This document shows, one piece after another, positions 44,450 to 50,032 of a DNA stretch of 50,032 nucleotides. Source of the DNA: Bradyrhizobium uaiense (GTDB lineage: Bacteria > Pseudomonadota > Alphaproteobacteria > Rhizobiales > Xanthobacteraceae); contig NZ_VKHP01000034.1 in NCBI RefSeq assembly GCF_010811875.1, positions 1 through 50,032 on the forward strand. The letters are read 5' to 3'. The notes beneath the pieces are model-generated. The model ran no database searches. It had not been told where the DNA came from and worked only from the letters and a program-made list of their open reading frames with translations. Positions within the stretch are counted from its first letter, which is position 1; each line of letters starts with the position of its first letter. Made by a program: the position numbers and the translations under genes.

Positions 44450-45094
44450 ATGTCGTCAGCGAAGCCGGTTTTCCAGAAGCAATCATGGCTCGCGCTGGTG
44501 CTCTCGGCGGCGGGAAGCGGGATCGTGAGCGCCGCGCCGCTGCCATCGGCATTTCCATCTGCCGCGAGAGATACTCCAATGCTCTGGCATGTACAGGCCC
44601 CCCGCGGCTCGACAAACGCTGCTAGCGTGTCGCTTGAAATCCTGCCGGGTCCAACAGTTAACATTGGCGGCAAGGTGTCATTCGGCCTAACCGCCAAAAA
44701 GGCTGGCTATCTGATACTCGTGGATGTTGATGCGGAAGGGCGGATGTCCCAGATCTTTCCAACCGCCGAGCTATTGGCGCAGTCGATCGAACGAGACATG
44801 AATCTTGTGAAGCCTGGCGTCCAATTCATTGTTCCGACTCCTGCGGCACAACAACGTGGATTTGAGTATGTCGTCGCGCCACCGGCTGGGTCTGCCGTGA
44901 TCGTTGCGATCCTGAGCGAGCGACGTGTGCAATTGCTTGATTTGCCAGACGTTCAGCGCAAGATTCAGGGGCCGGCCGATACGTTGAGCTATCTGTCCGA
45001 TTGGACACGTCAGTTGCGTGTAACGGACAGCGGCAGTGGAAAGCTGGTGTCGAACAATTGGTCATTCGACATCAAATCATACTCTATCAAGTAG
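44450..45094 (+). CDS. Exported DUF4384 family protein
   Basis: This 214-residue protein has a hydrophobic start (WLALVLSAAGSGIVSAA) that looks like a signal peptide, then a DUF4384-type domain: VNIGGKVSFGLTAKKAGYLI, LVDVDAEGRMSQIFPTAELL, and a later GSAVIVAILSERRVQLLD. It lacks a lipobox cysteine, so it is not an obvious lipoprotein. It lies 20 bp after the caspase gene, whose C-terminus has a related domain, so the two probably act together. Role unknown. Confidence 0.75.
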   Translation: MSSAKPVFQKQSWLALVLSAAGSGIVSAAPLPSAFPSAARDTPMLWHVQAPRGSTNAASVSLEILPGPTVNIGGKVSFGLTAKKAGYLILVDVDAEGRMSQIFPTAELLAQSIERDMNLVKPGVQFIVPTPAAQQRGFEYVVAPPAGSAVIVAILSERRVQLLDLPDVQRKIQGPADTLSYLSDWTRQLRVTDSGSGKLVSNNWSFDIKSYSIK

Positions 45095-45266
45095 GCAAGC
45101 GATCGCGTTGGCTTACTCGGGCGGTTGAGGAGATCGTCCCACGCGATGTGGTGAATACTCTTGTGGCCGAAGGGCCAGGGCTTCAGCTCTGTTGCCGCCA
45201 GCATCGTCAATTGCGGAGCAGTCGGCGGCCGTACACGATGTCGAGCGCGCCGTTGTCCATGCTGTC

Positions 45267-47111
45267 CTAGTTGCAGACTTCAACATTGCCGGTACCGCCG
45301 CCGGGACCTCCGCCGCCACGGTAATCGAGATGACACCCGTGACGGACCGGGCGGCATAGATAAGAATCACACACGATCTGGCCGCTGCCGGCTGAGGACC
45401 TTGCAGTGGCTTGCCTTCGTCGCGGAACATCAGCTCGCGGCTCGGAGATACTGCGTACCGAATGATCGGCGCGCGACGGGCGCTCATCCATATTGCGCTT
45501 CGCCACCGGCTTTTTCCCGTGACTCTTCTCGCATTCGTTGTCCTCGTTGAGGAACGAGCCTTCGGCGCAGGTGATCTTGCGGCATTCGTCGCCGTCCGCC
45601 TTGTAGCCGTGCTCGCAGATCAGGGGGCAAACCCGAGTCGGTTTCAGCTTGATCGCATCGAGCGCATCGAGACTTGCAAGCTTGACGTCGAGTTTGGTTC
45701 CGGCGTGCCGGTTGAACAAGCCTAGGGAACGACGCGAGGCGGCGTTCCACTCACCGTCAATGGAGCCTGTGAAACAGCCAACCCGGCTCAATTCGCTCTG
45801 AACTGATTTGGCAAGATTCTGCTGCGGCGGTGCCGTGTTCAAGGCGGCAACTTTCGCACCCTCGCTATTCTGGGAGTTGACAGCGGGTGCAGGATCATTC
45901 GGCTTGGCGCTGTCGGGCACGGGCCCGTTCGAGGAAAGTATGGCGACCGTCGAGGATTGGGATGCCACCCGCCTCCGCTCGGCCTCGGTCGCTTGCTCTT
46001 GCGCTGCCTGCTTTGTCCTTTCTGCCGTGATACGGGCGTCCTCCGCGGCCTTGAAATCTGCGGCCGCTTTTTCCTGCTCGGCTCGCTGGGCACCTTCGGA
46101 CGCAAGCCGGGCTTTTTGCTGCTCCGCTTCCTGCGCCTTCCGGGTCGCGGCAATGCGCGCGTCCTCCGCGTCGATCTGATTGAGCTGAAGCCTGGCAAGA
46201 TTTGCGTAATAGCCGTCAGGATGCTGGGCGAGAAACGCATCCATGGCGGCTTTGTTGCCGACCTGCAGCGCCAACTCATAGTCGCGGCGAATTTCCGATG
46301 AGGCGCTGACCGCCGGCGGTACCTGCTCCTCGGCCTTTGGCACAAGCGCAACGTCCTCGCCCCCCAGCGAGCCGTAAACGTAAGGCTCCTGTCGATTTCC
46401 CGTAGCTTGCAAGACATCATCGCGGACGAAGCCGAAAGCCCTACGCACGTCGAGTCCAGGCTTTGCGATGTACTTGACTAGCGCTGTCGCATAAGGACTG
46501 TTCTTGCTGTTGCCGTCGAGTGCGGTCAGTCCGGCCTTGGCCGCAAATGCGATCAGCGTATTGGATACGGCGGGTTCGACCCGGGCGAGCCCCCGGCTGA
46601 TCGCGCGCGAAGCAACGGTGCGTTTCATCGTGTCGGCGAATGGATTGTTGCGGCATGCGTCAACGATCACGATGCGCAGCTGCTTCGCCGGCTCGATCGC
46701 GAGTAGGATGCGATCGAGCGAGAAGGCCTCGTCATAGATATCAGTGTCGCGTTCAAGTCTGGCATCCGTCGGAATCAGATAATTCGTCCCGTCGATCTCG
46801 ATTCCGTGACCTGCATAGTAAACGATCGCGATGTCTGCATCGCGAGCTTGATCGGCGAAATCCCTCAGTGCCCGCCGCATGTCGCTCGAGGTCAGGTTCT
46901 GCCGGGATTCCACTAAATCGAACCCGGCGCCCTTCAAGGTCGCGGCGATAGCGGTGGCGTCATTGGCAGGATTCGGAAGCAACGGCGCATTTTGATAGTT
47001 CGAATTTCCGACTACCAAAGCCACTCGCTTCGTTGCCCATGCGGGCTGCGAAGCGAGTAGAGCCGAAGCCGCAAGAAGAACAAAAACTCTGAAGTGTGCG
47101 TACAAGCTCAT
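45267..47111 (-). CDS. Secreted caspase-family protein with coiled-coil and Cys-rich tail
   Basis: This 614-residue protein begins at 47111 (MSLYAHFRVFVLLAASALLA), a signal peptide cleaved near WATKR; the frame extends 77 codons upstream without support. The caspase domain (about 27-240) has KRVALVVGNSNYQNAPLLPN, His102 in YYAGHGIEID and Cys153 in IVDACRNNPF. Then come a helical, Ala/Glu/Lys-rich stretch (about 300-400; repeated AEQEKAAADFKAAEDARI type), a peptidoglycan-binding-like segment (SELSRVGCFTGSIDGEWNAA) and Cys-rich units (CPLICEHGYKADGDECRKI). This is a common rhizobial architecture. It converges with the DUF4384 gene. Confidence 0.83.
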   Translation of the reverse strand: MSLYAHFRVFVLLAASALLASQPAWATKRVALVVGNSNYQNAPLLPNPANDATAIAATLKGAGFDLVESRQNLTSSDMRRALRDFADQARDADIAIVYYAGHGIEIDGTNYLIPTDARLERDTDIYDEAFSLDRILLAIEPAKQLRIVIVDACRNNPFADTMKRTVASRAISRGLARVEPAVSNTLIAFAAKAGLTALDGNSKNSPYATALVKYIAKPGLDVRRAFGFVRDDVLQATGNRQEPYVYGSLGGEDVALVPKAEEQVPPAVSASSEIRRDYELALQVGNKAAMDAFLAQHPDGYYANLARLQLNQIDAEDARIAATRKAQEAEQQKARLASEGAQRAEQEKAAADFKAAEDARITAERTKQAAQEQATEAERRRVASQSSTVAILSSNGPVPDSAKPNDPAPAVNSQNSEGAKVAALNTAPPQQNLAKSVQSELSRVGCFTGSIDGEWNAASRRSLGLFNRHAGTKLDVKLASLDALDAIKLKPTRVCPLICEHGYKADGDECRKITCAEGSFLNEDNECEKSHGKKPVAKRNMDERPSRADHSVRSISEPRADVPRRRQATARSSAGSGQIVCDSYLCRPVRHGCHLDYRGGGGPGGGTGNVEVCN

Positions 47112-47982
47112 GGCCGCCGTCCAGAATCTGCCCGAAACAATGGTAGCTTTATCGAAGTTGGCCCCGCGCAAATTCCGCCGTGGCAGACTCCGCGTCGGAC
47201 GGCCTTTCTCCGCACAGCTACCAATCCCAGGTCCAATCCATTTCTGAATGTTGTCGTTCAGGGTGGCGAAGACGTTCAACTGCACACGGAAGAGTGTAAA
47301 CCAACGGGTAGCCGGCCCGATGCCGGGCCGAAAATAAAGCATTGAAATAATTTCGGTTTCCGCTCTTTGCGCGGTGGCTGGTGGTGCTGGCTACAGGTCA
47401 GGCTCGCCGACCGAAGTTCCATCCCTTGGCGGTGGAAGGACATCCAAAATAAGTGCGCGTCGCCTCATGGAGCAGAGCGGATCAAGGCCGGTCTCGTCAG
47501 ATCTATCGCCGCGCTCTCGTTCGGGCATGGACAGCCGCCGAGCTTGAGAAGACGGCGCTGCTTGGCGGGTAACAATGAGACGGTTCAGTTGGCATGTCTC
47601 AACCGTTTTGACGCACCCGCGGTCGTCTCTCTTACGCTGAGCGCACAACATTGATTATCGCGTGCTAGATGTCCTCAGGCATGTTCCAGACAACTCGCTC
47701 CATATCTATCGCGGTAATTTATCGGCTTGCGACAGCTGATTTGTTCAAAAAGTTCTGAGCCGGCGAGCTTTGTCCAATAATGTAGCGATTGATTTCGCCA
47801 ACGGATACGCCTCCGCTCATTTAGGATTGGTCTGGAGCAGGGTGGAAATTGTCAGTCTCTTATGAATTATTCGGTCTTTAGAGCGGCGCACCGGACAGGC
47901 GAGATGCACATTTCCTGGAGGTCGGGTTGGCGGATTTGAATGGCTCCGCCATCCGTGTCACCTTTGGTCCGTGGAGGTTATG
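47112..47982. other. 871-bp stretch without a recognisable gene
   Basis: Short open frames occur on both strands but none shows protein family character, a ribosome binding site or a signal peptide. It must contain the promoters of the divergent caspase (leftward) and DUF1194 (rightward) genes. Local AT content rises near 47640-47900. I found no tRNA, terminator or repeat by eye. Confidence 0.4.
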
Positions 47983-48816
47983 ATGCGCTGGGCTATGTCA
48001 ATCGGAGCTATGCTCGTTGCCGGAGCTATCTCGGCGGGCGCGGCTGGACCGAGAAACCTCGGCTCTCAACGAAGCGACGGCAGCGAGGCTTCCGTATCGG
48101 TGGACCTCGAGCTTGTTATCGCTGTTGACGTTTCTTACTCGATGGATATGGACGAATTGGCCGTTCAGCGCGAAGGGTATGCCGAGGCGATCTCATCAAA
48201 GGAATTTCTCCAGGCCCTCAAGCAAGGACCGACTAGTAAGATAGCTGTCACATACTTCGAGTGGTCGGCGTCGAGCGATCAGAAAGTTATTATTCCTTGG
48301 CGTGTGATTGATGGGCCGGAATCCGCTGGTGCGGTGGCGGATGAAATCATGAAAGCCCCATTGCGCCGAGGTTCACGTACATCAATCTCTGGCGCGTTCA
48401 ATTTCGCCGTTCCGCTGTTCTACGAGAATCGGTTTTTGGGAGCGCGACGCGTGATCGACATTTCTGGTGACGGTCCCAATAACAATGGCATACCGGTTAC
48501 CATTGCACGTGATGCCGCAATTGAGAAAGGCATTGCGATCAATGGCCTGCCGATCATGATCAAAGAACCGTCGACTAACGCCATGGATATCAATAATCTC
48601 GATTGGTACTATGAAGACTGCGTGATTGGAGGGCCGGGTTTGTTTGTGGTCTCCATCAAGCTGCGCGACGAGATGAAAGAGGCAATTCGCACCAAGTTAG
48701 TCTTTGAGGTGGCGGGTCGTACGCCGGAGCGGTTGGTCGTTCCAGTTATAGAGAATGAACCGCGCGTACCCTGTTGGATTGGAGAGAAAATCTGGCAAGA
48801 CCGTTGGGGGCGGTAG
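47983..48816 (+). CDS. Secreted DUF1194 / von Willebrand A-like protein
   Basis: This 277-residue protein begins MRWAMSIGAMLVAGAISAG, a signal peptide cleaved near AGAAG. Then comes a VWA-like fold with the metal-ion-dependent adhesion motif D-x-S-x-S in LELVIAVDVSYSMDMDE, RGSRTSISGAFNFAVPLFYE, and VIDISGDGPNNNGI. This is the DUF1194 pattern. GGAGG (47973-47977) sits five bases before the ATG at 47983; an ATG three bases earlier and a GTG at 47971 also fit the frame. It is probably a periplasmic protein-interaction module. It stands alone between the long gap and the convergent effector candidate. Confidence 0.85.
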   Translation: MRWAMSIGAMLVAGAISAGAAGPRNLGSQRSDGSEASVSVDLELVIAVDVSYSMDMDELAVQREGYAEAISSKEFLQALKQGPTSKIAVTYFEWSASSDQKVIIPWRVIDGPESAGAVADEIMKAPLRRGSRTSISGAFNFAVPLFYENRFLGARRVIDISGDGPNNNGIPVTIARDAAIEKGIAINGLPIMIKEPSTNAMDINNLDWYYEDCVIGGPGLFVVSIKLRDEMKEAIRTKLVFEVAGRTPERLVVPVIENEPRVPCWIGEKIWQDRWGR

Positions 48817-48905
48817 ATCTCTATAATTTTCTTAGACTGTTCCACATTCACGAGCGGTCTGCGCGGCGGCGCGTGAGAATGAGGGCTATCCACTGCCATG
48901 ATTTT

Positions 48906-49592
48906 CTAGGATGGCCGTTCAACGAAGGCGACGGCCTTGTTGCTATAAGTCCATATCGCGCCGTCGCGTTTGCTAATCCCGAGAAACGCGGTCTTTGTGC
49001 CGGCATATTTCATGTCCATGTTTCCGCCGTCGATGCCATATGCCCAAGGGTCGAGGCACAGAAACTCTGTGACCTTGTTGTCGGCTCCTGCAGTGCGGTG
49101 GCCGACGATGCCGACATAGTGGGCACCGCCGAGTGAGGCTCGTACCGGCACCTTGTTTTCGAGGTTCTTGATTGTCCAATCCACCGCTTTGCTGGGATCG
49201 CGGCCCGCGCTTACCTGGTCACGAGCCGTCGGTTCGACCATTTTCCAACCCATGTAGCGGACGAATACGATCTTGAGGATCGAGCCGCACCAATATTCAT
49301 TGTTCACTGCCTTCAGGAATCCGGCATTGTTCTGGTTCCATGGCAGCTTGCTCTTCTTGTAGTTTTCCATCGACTCGTCCGCGGTCGCCAGCAGAATGGG
49401 ACGGGTGTTGAGCGGCTCGTCCACCAGCATTTCATAGACGCGATGGCGGTTGTCCAATTCGTCGCTGGGGTCTTGGTTGCTGTAGAACTTGCGATAGGCA
49501 GCGGGCGCCTTGGCTGCCGTCGTGACGCTGTGGAAATAGTGCCAGATCAGGTCGGTTTTCCACGAGGGGTCGCGGGTATGGGTGTCGGACAT
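48906..49592 (-). CDS. Candidate cysteine-peptidase/amidase effector
   Basis: This 228-residue protein has no signal peptide. It has a possible catalytic Cys in NNEYWCGSILKIVFVRYMG (about 99-117), a His in LGGAHYVGIVGHRTAG (about 155-170) and an Asp in EFLCLDPWAYGIDGGN (about 176-191), the Cys-His-Asp order of papain/NlpC-like enzymes. This GG.HYVGIVG form resembles secreted wall amidases and some T6SS Tae/Tse effectors, but I cannot place it in a family. AAGG lies just upstream of the ATG at 49592. The gene faces the DUF1194 gene tail to tail. Its 5' end lies about 40 bp from the 127-bp inverted repeat. Confidence 0.55.
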   Translation of the reverse strand: MSDTHTRDPSWKTDLIWHYFHSVTTAAKAPAAYRKFYSNQDPSDELDNRHRVYEMLVDEPLNTRPILLATADESMENYKKSKLPWNQNNAGFLKAVNNEYWCGSILKIVFVRYMGWKMVEPTARDQVSAGRDPSKAVDWTIKNLENKVPVRASLGGAHYVGIVGHRTAGADNKVTEFLCLDPWAYGIDGGNMDMKYAGTKTAFLGISKRDGAIWTYSNKAVAFVERPS

Positions 49593-49633
49593 GGTGACCT
49601 TCCATATGCTGCTGCGGCGCTTTGTGACCTCTT

Positions 49634-49760
49634 CCAGGGGCGGTCAGACGAGGCGCGCTGAAAGGTTTGTCCTTGCTCGATTGATGACGGTTGACCTTGT
49701 AGCGGTGTGTCGGATTGCCGCAGGCATGAACATACTGAGCCATCTTAGTGGGGATGAAGT
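49634..49760. repeat. Left arm of a 127-bp perfect inverted repeat
   Basis: This segment is the exact reverse complement of 49906-50032. The match continues for five more bases with one mismatch (49761-49765 against 49901-49905). Both strands are open: a frame reading MTVDLVAVCRIAAGMNILSH one way and IPTKMAQYVHACGNPTHRYK the other. Confidence 0.97.
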
Positions 49761-49905
49761 TCCGAAGTCGACCGGCAACGCCGATGTCATTGGTCATGCC
49801 GCAGGAAGCTGCATTGACCTCCGACTAGACGAGCTGCCATTTCCCGACGATCGGATCAGCTCCAATTCGAGCACAGAGGCCTGATGATGCTGCCGACGCC
49901 TCGGG
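49761..49905. other. 145-bp spacer between the inverted repeat arms
   Basis: This unique spacer, if inverted, would swap the sequences joined to each arm. In the plus frame beginning in the left arm it reads on to a stop near 49882. The corresponding frame on the minus strand from the right arm reads through the spacer to a different C-terminus. A plus-strand ATG-ATG at 49884, following AGAGG, opens into the right arm. Confidence 0.5.
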
Positions 49906-50032
49906 ACTTCATCCCCACTAAGATGGCTCAGTATGTTCATGCCTGCGGCAATCCGACACACCGCTACAAGGTCAACCGTCATCAATCGAGCAAGGACAAA
50001 CCTTTCAGCGCGCCTCGTCTGACCGCCCCTGG
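49906..50032. repeat. Right arm of the 127-bp perfect inverted repeat, running to the window end
   Basis: This is the exact reverse complement of 49634-49760. The last base of the window is still inside the match, so the true end of the repeat is not visible. A plus-strand frame from 49884 runs open to the window edge. Confidence 0.97.

Noticed and set aside
44450..45094. TssJ lipoprotein
   Set aside because: The protein has a signal-like start but no lipobox cysteine, and the mature part looks like DUF4384, not the TssJ beta-sandwich.

Overview
The window looks like chromosome from a high-GC alphaproteobacterium, most likely a Bradyrhizobium-type member of the Hyphomicrobiales. This is inferred from codon use, a DUF736 gene, an IS66 element and an imp-type type VI secretion system (T6SS) lacking TssJ. 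No database search was possible, so every family name rests on motifs and domain layout read by eye.

Left edge (1-4.9 kb): mobile-DNA debris. There is a serine-recombinase remnant, a DUF736 gene with a strong terminator, and a complete IS66-family element (1674-4615) flanked by an exact 8-bp target duplication, GCAGGTAG. The IS carries tnpA, tnpB and tnpC; its TnpA has an unusual N-terminal extension of two extra helix-turn-helix units.

4.9-7.4 kb (minus strand): a compact three-gene unit of an HD-domain protein, a 110-residue basic peptide and a radical SAM protein. The peptide has four tryptophans, each starting a Trp-X-Gln/Arg triplet. This resembles substrates of cyclophane-forming radical SAM enzymes (triceptides) and is the best candidate here for an undescribed RiPP system.

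7.4-13.4 kb: an accessory zone with an IS3-type transposase scrap, three different HExxH zincin-like proteins, a large papain/C39-like cysteine-peptidase candidate with an N-terminal peptidoglycan-binding-like region, and an unknown partner gene. Its position beside the T6SS makes it a plausible effector zone.

13.4-39.3 kb: a full T6SS in two divergent operons. Leftward: tssA-tssB-tssC-hcp-tssE-tssF-tssG-clpV and a SAM methyltransferase. Rightward: vgrG-DUF6931-like-tagH-tssK-tssL-tssM-tagF-pppA-ppkA. Twelve of the thirteen core components are present; TssJ is not seen and no PAAR gene is seen. TssL carries a C-terminal OmpA-like peptidoglycan-binding domain. TagH (FHA), PpkA, PppA and TagF indicate control by threonine phosphorylation. 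Many start/stop overlaps suggest translational coupling.

39.3-48.8 kb: an envelope-protein island with DUF4424, a small unknown, a secreted propeller-NlpC/P60-like protein, two secreted caspase-family proteins (one with an EF-hand loop), a DUF4384 protein and a DUF1194/VWA protein.

48.9-50.0 kb: a second candidate cysteine-peptidase or amidase effector, then a perfect 127-bp inverted repeat with a 145-bp spacer whose right arm runs to the last base of the window.
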